From Pirellulaceae bacterium (GTDB taxonomy: Bacteria > Planctomycetota > Planctomycetia > Pirellulales > Pirellulaceae): 63,779 nt of DNA. The stretch is from NCBI GenBank assembly GCA_029243025.1, contig JAQWSU010000023.1, positions 1 through 63,779 on the forward strand, given 5' to 3'. Every line of letters starts with the position of its first letter. Position 1 is the stretch's first letter. Below, piece after piece: positions 43,473-53,386 of the stretch. Below the pieces are notes generated by a model. It did no database searches, was not told the DNA's origin, and saw nothing but the letters and a program-made list of their open reading frames with translations. The translations under genes were made by a program, and so were the position numbers.

Positions 43473-43501
43473 ATTATAGTGCATTGAATTCTTGCATCCA
43501 A
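43473..43501 (-). promoter_or_regulatory. Promoter of the XRE-cupin gene
   Basis: On the minus strand TTGGAT (43501-43496) and a perfect TATAAT (43478-43473) are separated by 17 bases. The expected transcription start falls at or within a base or two of the A of the ATG at 43466, so translation would begin on a leaderless mRNA. Confidence 0.7.
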
Positions 43502-43635
43502 GATCCGGGCTCACTACGATTCCTCGGAGCGCTTTCCTTGGGGAAACGCAGCCTGGGGTTCGGCCCGTCATCGGCTGTCGAATTGACGCCCGCCGAAATC
43601 CAATCGCTGCAGTCTTTGGCTACAGGAGCGTAATC

Positions 43636-46617
43636 ATGCACGGATCTTCCACTGCGAAATCAACGTTTTCCGACTCATCCTTTATCCACGCGACAGCTGC
43701 TCGCCTAGATTCCTCGTCCTTGGAAGAGCGGACCCAGTCGATTGGCTTGGATCTGCTAAAGTCGACACGCGAACGACGCGCACCTGTCTTGAGTCATCGG
43801 ACCTGGTCAAACAAGCTAATGGAATGGGCAATGCAGGACGCGGCCTTCAAAGTACAGATGTTTCGGTATGTCGACACGTTTCCCACACTTCGTGATTCGC
43901 ACCAGATTCATTCCGTGCTGCAAGATTATCTCAGCCAACCGGGCGTGCAGATTCCGCCGGGGCTGGGAGTTGGGCTCAAAGCGGGAAGTTTTGTGAAAGG
44001 GGCGTTGGCGAAGACGATCACCGCAAACATCAAACGGATGGCTGGAAACTTCATTGCCGGTTGCGATGCAGAGTCAGCCTTACCTAAACTTGAGCGTCTC
44101 TGGCAGGAACAAACGGGCTTCAGCGTTGACTTGTTGGGGGAAGCTTGCCTAAGTGACGAAGAGGCTGAAGCATACCGCCAACGTTATCTCGACCTGCTTC
44201 ATCACTTGCCGGATCAGGTGGAAAAGTGGCGGGAGCAACCGATTCTAGAGTCGGATCACTTAGGGCCGATTCCACGCACCAACGTATCTCTCAAGATAAG
44301 TTCACTTTCGAGTCAGCTTCAGTTGACAGACTTTCACGGATCGATCGAACGTCTTTTTGAGTCATTGCGTCCGATTTTGGAGCTGGCAGCTAAGAGGAAC
44401 GTCTTAATCAACTTCGACATGGAACAATTTGCATTCAAGGATTTAACGCTTGCTCTTTTCCGCCACTGCTGCGAACGCATCGATTTTCCAGCGAGCATTG
44501 CAGTGCAGGCCTACCTGCGCAGCGGGCCGGACGATGCGGCCCAGCTAATCAGTTGGGCTCAGTCAACCAAACGTCAAATCACAGTTCGCTTAATCAAAGG
44601 AGCCTATTGGGATTACGAAGTTATCCATGCTGAGGAAATGGGCTGGCCGATTCCGGTATGGACAGAAAAGAACGATACGGACGCTTGCTTTGAGCGAATG
44701 ACAGAACAATTCCTGCAGGCGACTCCACGCTCAAATTCCGAAGGTGGAATCAAATTAGCCTTGGGCTCGCACAATGTGCGATCGATCGCAAGAGCGAAGG
44801 CTTTGCTTTCTGAGCTAAATTTGCCGCTGAATGCGATTGAATTCCAATTTCTGGAAGGGATGGCGGACGAACTGCGTGCTGCCTTAATCGAGAGCGGGGC
44901 TCGAGTTCGCAGCTACTTGCCACTTGGCGAGATGATTCCAGGAATGGCTTATCTTGTTCGTCGCTTGCTGGAAAACACGTCGAACGAGTCATGGCTCCGA
45001 GGCTCTCTTTCAAATGAAGTTAGCGATGAGAAGCTGCTGGAAGCTCCACGACAAACCAAGGCTGAGAATTCGCCGCAGGACTTTGGCAAGCGGCATCATC
45101 TATCGGTGTCCGTTCCGGAAATCGATGCGGGTCGACCATTTTCCACCGAACCTTTCCGTGACTTTGCCGATGCGCAGCAGCGTTCCGCTTTTGCCTCAGC
45201 GATCAACGAAGCAAAGATCCCTGAAGTTCGTTTTGATGCAACGGTCGAACAGGCTGATCAAGCGATTCGAGTCGCCAACACATCCGATTGGTCAGAGCGC
45301 GACGTTCTCGAACGTTCCGCAACTTTGTTGGCGACCGCCGATTGGTTTCGCCAACGTCGTGATTTTCTGGCAGGCGTCATCATCCAAGAGGCAGGGAAGA
45401 CGTGGCAGGAGGCTGACGCAGAGGTTTGTGAAGCAATCGACTTCTGCGAATTCTACGCACGCGAAGCAGTACCGCTGTTCCGTGGCGAACGATTGGGCGA
45501 TTTCCTGGGTGAACTGAATGAACAGCGTTATCATTCGGCGGGGATCGCCGCCATCATCAGTCCCTGGAATTTCCCGCTGGCAATTTGCACCGGCATGACG
45601 GTCGCCTCCTTGGTCACTGGCAATCCCACGCTCGTCAAACCGTCACGACAAACGCCTGGCAGTGCGGCCTTACTTTGCGAGGCACTCTGGGAAAGCGGAG
45701 TTCCTCGCGACGCGCTGCATTTCATTCCAGGATCGGGCAGTCGTGTCGGCGCCTACCTAACTCATGACCCGCGGATCGATCTCATTGGTTTTACCGGCAG
45801 TCGGGATGTTGGTTTTCAAATCCTACAGGCTGCGGGGCAATTATCACCAGAAATTCCTAACGCGAAAAAGGTGATTTGTGAAATGGGTGGAAAGAACGCG
45901 ATTATTATCGACTCCACCGCCGACCTGGACGAAGCCGTATCCGCCGTTCGACATTCGGCATTCGGTTACTCTGGACAAAAGTGCTCGGCCTGTAGTCGGG
46001 TGATCGTCGTCAAAGACGCTTATGAACCTTTCCTGCGCCGACTGGTTGAAGCGACCTCCTCCTTGACGGTGGGCGACCCACGGCTCCCCAATACCGATTT
46101 TGGGCCCGTCATTGACGAAGCGGCAGCGAAAAACATTCGCGACTTCATTCAAATCGCCAAACAGGAAAACCGGCTCGAATTGGGCATGCCCACTCCACCA
46201 GGATTAGCAGAACAAATTGGCAAACCGGTCATTGGGCCTCATATTTTTTCCGCCGTCCAACCCGACGACACCATCGCTCAAGAGGAGATCTTTGGTCCCG
46301 TCTTGGCGGTCATGGTAGCGGCCGACTTCGAAGAGGCGCTTTCAATCGCCAATAACAGCGTCTATCGACTGACGGGTGGTGTCTTTAGCCGGACCCCCAC
46401 TCATCTTCAACAGGCCAAGCAACAGTTCCGAGTCGGTAATTTGTATTTAAATCGTGGCTGCACGGGCGCTTTGGTGGGGCGACAACCGTTCGGAGGCTTC
46501 GGCCATTCAGGGACCGGTACCAAAGCAGGTAGTAAGGAGTACCTAAAACATTTCGCCAATCCTATTGCTTGTTGTGAAAACACGATGCGTCGGGGTTTCG
46601 CACCCGGCTTGGTATGA
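43636..46617 (+). CDS. putA: Bifunctional proline dehydrogenase / P5C dehydrogenase
   Basis: A 993-residue PutA. The N-terminal PRODH domain, about residues 60-430, oxidises proline with FAD (FSLKISSL-type strand, INFDMEQFAFKDL, VRLIKGAYWDYEV, FQFLEGMAD). The C-terminal aldehyde dehydrogenase, about residues 500-970, oxidises P5C to glutamate with NAD. It has SPWNFPLAI, the catalytic Glu in CEMGGKN near residue 750 and the catalytic Cys in SGQKCSACS near residue 783. It lacks the DNA-binding domain of enteric PutA, so regulation falls to another protein, presumably the divergent XRE-cupin factor. The ATG at 43636 has AGGAG eight bases upstream. The longer frame to 43492 lacks support. Confidence 0.95.
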   Translation: MHGSSTAKSTFSDSSFIHATAARLDSSSLEERTQSIGLDLLKSTRERRAPVLSHRTWSNKLMEWAMQDAAFKVQMFRYVDTFPTLRDSHQIHSVLQDYLSQPGVQIPPGLGVGLKAGSFVKGALAKTITANIKRMAGNFIAGCDAESALPKLERLWQEQTGFSVDLLGEACLSDEEAEAYRQRYLDLLHHLPDQVEKWREQPILESDHLGPIPRTNVSLKISSLSSQLQLTDFHGSIERLFESLRPILELAAKRNVLINFDMEQFAFKDLTLALFRHCCERIDFPASIAVQAYLRSGPDDAAQLISWAQSTKRQITVRLIKGAYWDYEVIHAEEMGWPIPVWTEKNDTDACFERMTEQFLQATPRSNSEGGIKLALGSHNVRSIARAKALLSELNLPLNAIEFQFLEGMADELRAALIESGARVRSYLPLGEMIPGMAYLVRRLLENTSNESWLRGSLSNEVSDEKLLEAPRQTKAENSPQDFGKRHHLSVSVPEIDAGRPFSTEPFRDFADAQQRSAFASAINEAKIPEVRFDATVEQADQAIRVANTSDWSERDVLERSATLLATADWFRQRRDFLAGVIIQEAGKTWQEADAEVCEAIDFCEFYAREAVPLFRGERLGDFLGELNEQRYHSAGIAAIISPWNFPLAICTGMTVASLVTGNPTLVKPSRQTPGSAALLCEALWESGVPRDALHFIPGSGSRVGAYLTHDPRIDLIGFTGSRDVGFQILQAAGQLSPEIPNAKKVICEMGGKNAIIIDSTADLDEAVSAVRHSAFGYSGQKCSACSRVIVVKDAYEPFLRRLVEATSSLTVGDPRLPNTDFGPVIDEAAAKNIRDFIQIAKQENRLELGMPTPPGLAEQIGKPVIGPHIFSAVQPDDTIAQEEIFGPVLAVMVAADFEEALSIANNSVYRLTGGVFSRTPTHLQQAKQQFRVGNLYLNRGCTGALVGRQPFGGFGHSGTGTKAGSKEYLKHFANPIACCENTMRRGFAPGLV

Positions 46618-46730
46618 CCTAGACTCTAGCTGCTATCTAGTCCAAAATGTGGCGGAAATCACTCAACTCGGATTGGAAGGATTCCAATGTCGACTGACAC
46701 GATTTGCACCTCGTCGGCCGACGTCATCTT

Positions 46731-47765
<1,035 letters not shown>

Positions 47766-47787
47766 GCGTCTTCAGATTGGAATTTCA

Positions 47788-48978
47788 ATGACTTCTTCGA
47801 TCCAAGATGAAATTCAAGATCAACTGCATTCCATACGGGAAGCAGGACTATACAAACATGAACGCGTCATTCTCTCGTCGCAAGCCAACCAAATCCAGGT
47901 TGGTGATGGCGCCTTCGTCATCAATTTGTGCGCGAACAATTACCTAGGTCTGTCCGATCATCCCGAAATCGTGCAAGCCGCGCACGAAGGGCTGGATCGT
48001 TGGGGATTCGGCATGTCCTCGGTACGTTTCATCTGTGGCACCCAAGAGATTCACAAAACGTTGGAACAAGGCCTGTCGGACTTTCTTGGCACCGACGACA
48101 CGATCTTGTATCCGTCCTGCTTCGATGCCAACGGCGGATTATTCGAAACATTGCTGGGGCCAGAGGACGCCGTCATCTCCGATCAATTGAATCATGCCAG
48201 CATCATCGACGGCGTGCGACTCTGCAAGGCCAAGCGTTACCGCTACGCGAACCGAGACATGGATAACCTCAAGCAACAGCTCCAGCAAGCCGACGCTGAG
48301 GGTGCCCGATACAAGCTGATCACGACGGATGGCGTTTTCTCGATGGACGGTTACATTGCTCGCCTCGACAGCATCTGCGAACTAGCAGACGAATTCAATG
48401 CGATTGTTCACTTTGACGATTGCCATGCAACGGGTTTTTTGGGAGCAAGCGGCCGCGGCACTCACGAGTATTGTAAGGTGATGGATCGTATCGACCTGAC
48501 GACCGGCACCTTGGGCAAAGCGATGGGTGGAGCCAGCGGTGGCTATACCAGCGGTCGCAGTCAATTCGTGGAGTTGCTACGTCAGCGATCTCGTCCCTAC
48601 CTCTTTTCGAATTCTGTTGCTCCTCCAATCGTAACGGCCGCGCTCAAAGCCTTAGAATTGGTAACCCGATCCAACGATTTACGCCAACGACTAGCCAACA
48701 ATACGCAAACATTCCGGCAAGGCATGGTTGAACTCGGCTTCGAACTATTACCTGGCGAGCATCCAATTGTCCCGATCATGCTGTACGATGCTCATACCGC
48801 GGCAGAAATGGCAGATCGTTTACTCAAACGCGGTGTCTATGTGACTAGCTTTTCGTTTCCGGTGGTGCCCAAAGGCAAGGCTCGCATTCGCACTCAATTG
48901 TCAGCCGCACACACGTCAGAGGACATCCAGGCAGCGTTGACTGCCTTCGGAGCGGTAAAACAAGAACTGAATCTATGA
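47788..48978 (+). CDS. kbl: 2-amino-3-ketobutyrate CoA ligase (glycine C-acetyltransferase)
   Basis: A 396-residue PLP enzyme that splits 2-amino-3-ketobutyrate with CoA into glycine and acetyl-CoA, the second step after Tdh. [12 protein letters not shown] and [14 protein letters not shown] are the alpha-oxoamine synthase signatures, [10 protein letters not shown] follows, and [15 protein letters not shown] contains the PLP lysine. Length matches Kbl of other bacteria (about 398). It is cotranscribed with tdh. The pair turns threonine to glycine and acetyl-CoA. Confidence 0.95.
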   Translation: MTSSIQDEIQDQLHSIREAGLYKHERVILSSQANQIQVGDGAFVINLCANNYLGLSDHPEIVQAAHEGLDRWGFGMSSVRFICGTQEIHKTLEQGLSDFLGTDDTILYPSCFDANGGLFETLLGPEDAVISDQLNHASIIDGVRLCKAKRYRYANRDMDNLKQQLQQADAEGARYKLITTDGVFSMDGYIARLDSICELADEFNAIVHFDDCHATGFLGASGRGTHEYCKVMDRIDLTTGTLGKAMGGASGGYTSGRSQFVELLRQRSRPYLFSNSVAPPIVTAALKALELVTRSNDLRQRLANNTQTFRQGMVELGFELLPGEHPIVPIMLYDAHTAAEMADRLLKRGVYVTSFSFPVVPKGKARIRTQLSAAHTSEDIQAALTAFGAVKQELNL

Positions 48979-49148
48979 CGAAACTCAACCGGATACCATC
49001 TTGCAGCTCCACCACAAATCGCACCACAATGTAATTTGTCGTTATTCGGCGGGTGTGCACCACGCGGACGAATCGATATTGCCATGAACCTGCCGAACTT
49101 GGCACCTTGAAATTAGGAAATCCCTCCAGGTTTGCAGGGATTGATGGA

Positions 49149-50321
49149 ATGATCGAATTTCACCCACCCAGTGGTGACGAACTATCTGTCCTGGGTCGAA
49201 TTGCTGCAGAAACATTCGGCTTCCCCGAGGCGGCATTCGAAAAAGTCGTCGAACGTGTAGGCAGGAACAACCTGCGCGTGGCCAGTAACAAAGCATCGGT
49301 CGTGGGCGGACTTGCGATTTATCGGCTTGCCCAGTGGTTCGGTGGCAAAGCCATTCCCATGGCGGGAATTGCATTGGTGTGTGTCCCTCCCGAAAAACGG
49401 GCGACAGGGATCTCACGGTTGATGATGTCCTCGTTATTGAACGAACTCTACCAGGACGGGACCCCTTTGGCGACGCTGTTTGCTTCCACGCAACACGCTT
49501 ATCGAAATGTCGGCTTTGAACAAGCGGGAACGTGGAATCAATACGAAATGGACATGTCACAGATCGGTCATCGAAATTTCCCGCTGCCACTCAATCAGGT
49601 TGAGTTGGATCTTGTCAACTTCGACAACCTTGCCCATCAGCGAGCAGCACTCACAAACGGAAACGTAACCCGCACGCCGGGTCTGTGGGATCGATTAATC
49701 ACGCCCATAAACTCAGCTTATCCAATGCGAGGTTATCTGATCGGTGAAAGCCAAACCCCATCCGGTTACATCATCTTTGAGCAACACATGGGGAACCGTT
49801 TTGACGATCGTTACCTTTTCATCCGAGACATGACTGCCTTGACTGGAGATTCGTATCAAAGTCTGGCGGCATTTCTCTATGGGCACCGCCCCATCTTCCC
49901 AAAAATCCGCTTCTACGGCGCATCGCTCGATCCTCTCATCGCAACAACTCAAGAAGCTCGTACCAAACCAATTTTCAGTGAACGCTGGATGATGCGAATC
50001 ATTCATGTCACTCGAGCGCTCACACTGCGAGGTTACAATCCTCACGTCAAAGCGAGCCTCGATTTTTCGCTGTCTGACCCACTTATTGCCGAAAACAATG
50101 GCCGTTTCCGTCTTCAAGTGGAAGATGGGAGCGGACAGATCACGCGAGGTGGCAATGGAGAAGTAGAAATGGACATTCGTGGCTTGGCATCGCTATATTC
50201 CAGTCTCTTTGACGCTACCACGCTGCAGCAGATGGGTAAACTAACCGGACCAGCAGCTGCCATTCATCGCGCAAATACCATGTTTGCCGGTCCCCAACCC
50301 TGGATGCCGGACAAGTTCTAG
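49149..50321 (+). CDS. Eis-like GNAT N-acetyltransferase
   Basis: A 390-residue acetyltransferase of the Eis type, with an N-terminal GNAT domain (AVCVPP-type strand IALVCVPPEKRATGISRLMM, then FASTQHAYRNVGFE). A second GNAT-like half follows (GYIIFEQHMG, FIRDMTAL), and a C-terminal SCP2-like part (ASLDFSLSDPLI, VEMDIRGLASLYSSLF). Eis proteins acetylate amines such as aminoglycosides or polyamines. I chose the ATG at 49149 because the family starts with a short strand before GDELSVLGRIAAETF. The frame is open back to 49053. tag follows 11 bases after the stop. Substrate unknown. Confidence 0.82.
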   Translation: MIEFHPPSGDELSVLGRIAAETFGFPEAAFEKVVERVGRNNLRVASNKASVVGGLAIYRLAQWFGGKAIPMAGIALVCVPPEKRATGISRLMMSSLLNELYQDGTPLATLFASTQHAYRNVGFEQAGTWNQYEMDMSQIGHRNFPLPLNQVELDLVNFDNLAHQRAALTNGNVTRTPGLWDRLITPINSAYPMRGYLIGESQTPSGYIIFEQHMGNRFDDRYLFIRDMTALTGDSYQSLAAFLYGHRPIFPKIRFYGASLDPLIATTQEARTKPIFSERWMMRIIHVTRALTLRGYNPHVKASLDFSLSDPLIAENNGRFRLQVEDGSGQITRGGNGEVEMDIRGLASLYSSLFDATTLQQMGKLTGPAAAIHRANTMFAGPQPWMPDKF

Positions 50322-50332
50322 AGTGATCGATC

Positions 50333-50920
50333 ATGAACGACAAAAAGACTCGTTGCCCGTGGGTCGATCTCTCGAAACCTGACTACGTCGCCTACCACGA
50401 CGAAGAATGGGGCGTGCCGGTTTACAACGACCAAAAACTCTTCGAATCTTTGACCCTCGAATCAGCACAAGCGGGACTCAATTGGTACACCATCTTGCAA
50501 AAACGCGAGAATTACCGCACGGCCTTTTCCGAATTCGATCCGCAACGGGTAGCAAGTTTCACAGAACGACGGGTCACCAAGCTCATGCAAAATGCGGGAA
50601 TCGTGCGACATCGCTTGAAAATCGAAGCGACCATCAACAACGCAAAGCAATTCATGAAGGTTCAAAATGAATTTGGCTCCTTCGCAACCTTCTTGTGGGA
50701 ATTTGTAGAAGGAAAACCACGCGTGAATCAGTGGTCTGAATCTGAAGATTCCCCCACAACAACTCGCGAGTCGGACCGGCTAAGCAAAGAACTTAAACGA
50801 CGTGGATTCAAATTCGTCGGGTCAACAATCTGCTATGCTCACATGCAAGCAACCGGACTCGTCAACGACCATTCATCAAATTGTTTTCGCTACCAGGAAA
50901 TTATTCAACAATTCGCCTAA
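50333..50920 (+). CDS. tag: DNA-3-methyladenine glycosylase I
   Basis: A 195-residue Tag protein, which removes 3-methyladenine from alkylated DNA. The N-terminal RCPWV with Cys8 and YHDEEWGVP with His22 are zinc ligands. LTLESAQAGLNWYTIL is the family core, and the C-terminal CYAHMQATGLVNDHSSNCFRY supplies the other His and Cys ligands. The length is that of E. coli Tag (187) plus a few residues. It follows the acetyltransferase gene by 11 bases and is close to a secreted propeller gene, so the three may form one transcript. Confidence 0.94.
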   Translation: MNDKKTRCPWVDLSKPDYVAYHDEEWGVPVYNDQKLFESLTLESAQAGLNWYTILQKRENYRTAFSEFDPQRVASFTERRVTKLMQNAGIVRHRLKIEATINNAKQFMKVQNEFGSFATFLWEFVEGKPRVNQWSESEDSPTTTRESDRLSKELKRRGFKFVGSTICYAHMQATGLVNDHSSNCFRYQEIIQQFA

Positions 50921-50932
50921 CGAGATTTGATC

Positions 50933-52036
50933 ATGCATAACTCCATCATCATTTCGCTACTCCTGAGCGTTATCCTGACTTTTCCTGCCCGAGCTGAAAA
51001 CTCGGCTCGTCGCCTTCTGTACGTGGCTTCTCCAGGCATTCGAAATTACTTGGAATTCGGCGGCCACGGCATTCTGGTTTACGACATGGACAACCACCAC
51101 CAATTCCTAAGACGAATTCCGATCGGCGGACTCGATGAGCAAGGGAAACCGCTCAATGTGAAAGGAATCTGCGCGAATGCAAAAAGCGAACGGATCTATC
51201 TCAGCACACTGCGGCACTTAATCTGCCTTGACCTAACAACCGATGAAATGCTTTGGGAAAAACAGTACGAAGGCGGCTGTGATCGCATGTCCATTTCCCC
51301 CAATGGATCATTTATCTACCTGCCAACACTCGAACGAAATCACTGGAAAGTAGTCCGAGGAAGCGACGGCGCAGAAATCACACGCATTTCACCTCACTCC
51401 GGTGCTCACAATACAATTGTCGGACTCGACGGCAAGCGAGCCTACCTGGCCGGATTACGTTCCCCCTTACTAACCGTCGCCGACTGCTCCAGCCACAAAG
51501 TGCTCAAAACGGTAGGGCCTTTCAGCAACAGCATTCGCCCCTTCACAATCAATGGGAGTCAAACCCAGTGTTTTGTGAATGTCAACGATTTGCTCGGCTT
51601 CGAAATTGGCGATCTGCAAACCGGAAAAATGTTGCACCGTGTCGAAGTCAAAGGTTTCTCAACAGGTCCCATCAAACGACATGGCTGCCCGAGTCATGGC
51701 GTGGGCATGACACCTGACGAAAAACAGATCTGGTTATCCGATGGAGCAAACAGTCAGATTCATGTTTTTGACGCCACCCAAATGCCCCCGGTGCAAATTG
51801 ACAGTATCCCGGTACGAGACCAACCAGGATGGGTGACCTTTTCAATCCATGGCGACTTGGCTTATCCATCCACCGGCGAGGTGATCGATGTTGAGTCACG
51901 AAAAATCATCGCCAAACTTAGTGACGAAAAGGGTCGTGTGGTCCAAAGCGAGAAAATGTTAGAGATCGACATGTTGGACGGGCATCCCGTCGCGGTGGGA
52001 GATCAATTCGGACTCGGACGCCATCGCTCTCCCTAA
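50933..52036 (+). CDS. Secreted YVTN-type beta-propeller protein
   Basis: A 367-residue exported protein with signal peptide (IIISLLLSVILTFPARA). The mature part has propeller blades: RLLYVASPGIRNY, ERIYLSTLRHLICLD, RMSISPNGSFIYLPTLE, KRAYLAGLRSPLLTVAD and KQIWLSDGANSQIHVFD. No catalytic motif is evident. The ATG at 50933 is preferred to the TTG six bases upstream. It follows tag by 12 bases. Its end lies 5 bases from the convergent PilZ-like gene. Function unknown; such proteins bind partners or sugars. Confidence 0.72.
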   Translation: MHNSIIISLLLSVILTFPARAENSARRLLYVASPGIRNYLEFGGHGILVYDMDNHHQFLRRIPIGGLDEQGKPLNVKGICANAKSERIYLSTLRHLICLDLTTDEMLWEKQYEGGCDRMSISPNGSFIYLPTLERNHWKVVRGSDGAEITRISPHSGAHNTIVGLDGKRAYLAGLRSPLLTVADCSSHKVLKTVGPFSNSIRPFTINGSQTQCFVNVNDLLGFEIGDLQTGKMLHRVEVKGFSTGPIKRHGCPSHGVGMTPDEKQIWLSDGANSQIHVFDATQMPPVQIDSIPVRDQPGWVTFSIHGDLAYPSTGEVIDVESRKIIAKLSDEKGRVVQSEKMLEIDMLDGHPVAVGDQFGLGRHRSP

Positions 52037-52041
52037 CCGGA

Positions 52042-52521
52042 TTACCCCGGAGATAGCACGGTCGCTTCGTCCGAGTTGAGTCGCTCTTTCGTGTCTTGGA
52101 AGAGTGGAACAACCAATTCTCGATGTTGCTGGTTCATAAACTCATGGACATGCGTCCCATATCTCCAAAATCCAGCTTCGATGGGTTCAACCGATTTGAC
52201 CTCAGCCCGAAAAAACCAAGGCTCCTCAAGCGACCCATCGCCCCCCCAAAAGCCGATCAAAATCGTCGAATCCTTCAGCTTTCGTGGCGAAATCAGACTG
52301 ATTCCTTGATCGGCCAAATCATAAGTCGAACAAGAAATCAACAAGTCAACAGCGGGTCGCCTGGCCGTCCAAGGAAGAATCACAACCGGGACACACCGCC
52401 GGTGTCGCACGTCCAGCCTTGCATCGGAAGTAGTGGCCTGATCCGACTTAATGAGTTGGCAAAGTCGGTGGATCTGTTTTTCAACGCCAAGCAAGTTTTT
52501 TTGAGAAAACAAAGAAAACAT
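52042..52521 (-). CDS. PilZ-like domain protein
   Basis: A 159-residue soluble protein. The block DVRHRRCVPVVILPW near residue 39 resembles the RxxxR start of a PilZ domain, and LISCSTYDLADQGISLIS matches the following D/NxSxxG strand (here D-A-D-Q-G). EPWFFRAEVKSVEPIEAGFWRYGTHV gives a beta barrel. PilZ domains bind cyclic di-GMP, but the RxxxR motif here is RHRRC, so binding should be tested. I recall similar planctomycete proteins with no known partner. The ATG at 52521 is preferred to the TTG at 52527. Convergent with the propeller gene. Confidence 0.55.
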   Translation of the reverse strand: MFSLFSQKNLLGVEKQIHRLCQLIKSDQATTSDARLDVRHRRCVPVVILPWTARRPAVDLLISCSTYDLADQGISLISPRKLKDSTILIGFWGGDGSLEEPWFFRAEVKSVEPIEAGFWRYGTHVHEFMNQQHRELVVPLFQDTKERLNSDEATVLSPG

Positions 52522-52768
52522 CGTCAACCGTTTACCAAGTCCGGGAAATGAAGCACGCTTAGCTGAATCCTAGCCCGATCTATCCAAGCAATCGGGAGAA
52601 ACTGGCTCGTTTTTCCCGCTGGGACCGTCGAAAACCAGAGGACAGGAGAAAAAACCTCAGAACCCGAGCGAACGGTAAGCTGGTCTGAGCAGCTTCCCAC
52701 CGCGGTCGGCAAGCGCCAAGGAGCGCTCAACATCGTCCGAAACAAAGCGGAGCAATCATCCGCGCACG

Positions 52769-52795
52769 AAAAAAGCCGGTTTATCACCGGCTTTT
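52769..52795 (-). terminator. Terminator of tRNA-Asp, usable in both directions
   Basis: GCCGGT at 52775-52780 pairs with ACCGGC at 52786-52791 around TTATC, flanked by A and T runs. On the minus strand six T follow, 12 bases after the tRNA. On the + strand four T follow, so it could also stop transcripts from the left. Confidence 0.85.
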
Positions 52796-52806
52796 ATTCA
52801 TCATCA

Positions 52807-52880
<74 letters not shown>

Positions 52881-52899
52881 CTGGTGGATTGAAGTCTCG

Positions 52900-52927
52900 A
52901 ATTATACCGCGTGCTTGCCGAGTCGCA
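52900..52927 (-). promoter_or_regulatory. Promoter of tRNA-Asp
   Basis: On the minus strand TTGCGA (52927-52922) and a perfect TATAAT (52905-52900) are 16 bases apart. Transcription would start about 12 bases before the mature tRNA 5' end. Confidence 0.6.
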
Positions 52928-53158
52928 AGGTCGCCTAATGCGAAATCTGAGCCGGTTTTCGGTGCGAATTCGGTTTATTGTTACGACCGGCAGGAAACGA
53001 CAACTCGCCGTCTCAAGCGGCAATTAAGCGGCAACGGAGCCCCATCCTCCATCGGCGCGTCAAACCAACCTAACCTACCCCAAGGACGCAGACCACGCAT
53101 TCCTCAGGCCATGTACTAGACTTGCGATAAAGCCAGCTTCGGCCGGAGCCTTATTGAA

Positions 53159-53302
53159 ATGGACCGCTTTCAACAAATTATAAGTAAGTCATCGATCATG
53201 CTCGATCGCATGGATCTGAATGATTGGATGATCCTGGCCTGCATCGTGTTTGTGATGAGCTTTTTCTGCCTCCGCGGTTTTGGCTCCCGACACGACTACT
53301 AG
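53159..53302 (+). CDS. 47-residue single-span membrane protein
   Basis: A small ORF whose product has a short charged N-terminus (MDRFQQIISKSSIMLDRMDL) and one membrane segment (WMILACIVFVMSFFCL). It ends RGFGSRHDY. A positively charged Arg follows the span, suggesting the C-terminus faces the cytoplasm. GGAG lies about ten bases upstream. The ending CLRGFGSR is one I associate with tiny conserved planctomycete proteins, but I cannot name a family. Met codons at positions 14 and 18 are alternative starts. The gene stands between tRNA-Asp (-) and a minus-strand TPR gene, so it has its own promoter. Confidence 0.6.
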   Translation: MDRFQQIISKSSIMLDRMDLNDWMILACIVFVMSFFCLRGFGSRHDY

Positions 53303-53330
53303 GTGCCAACAGTCGAACTCCGGCAGCAAG

Positions 53331-53370
53331 CAGACACTGGCCCTCAGACACTGGCCCTCAGACACTGGGG
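53331..53370. repeat. 14-bp tandem repeat, nearly three copies
   Basis: CAGACACTGGCCCT occurs at 53331-53344 and 53345-53358, with a partial third copy (CAGACACTGG) at 53359. It lies between the small membrane protein gene and the convergent TPR gene, within 30 bases of both stops. Confidence 0.9.
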
Positions 53371-53386
53371 GGCCGCCGCGGGCTAC

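Noticed and set aside
43492-43636. N-terminal extension of PutA
   Set aside because: The added residues overlap the divergent promoter and lack the family pattern; the ATG at 43636 has AGGAG.
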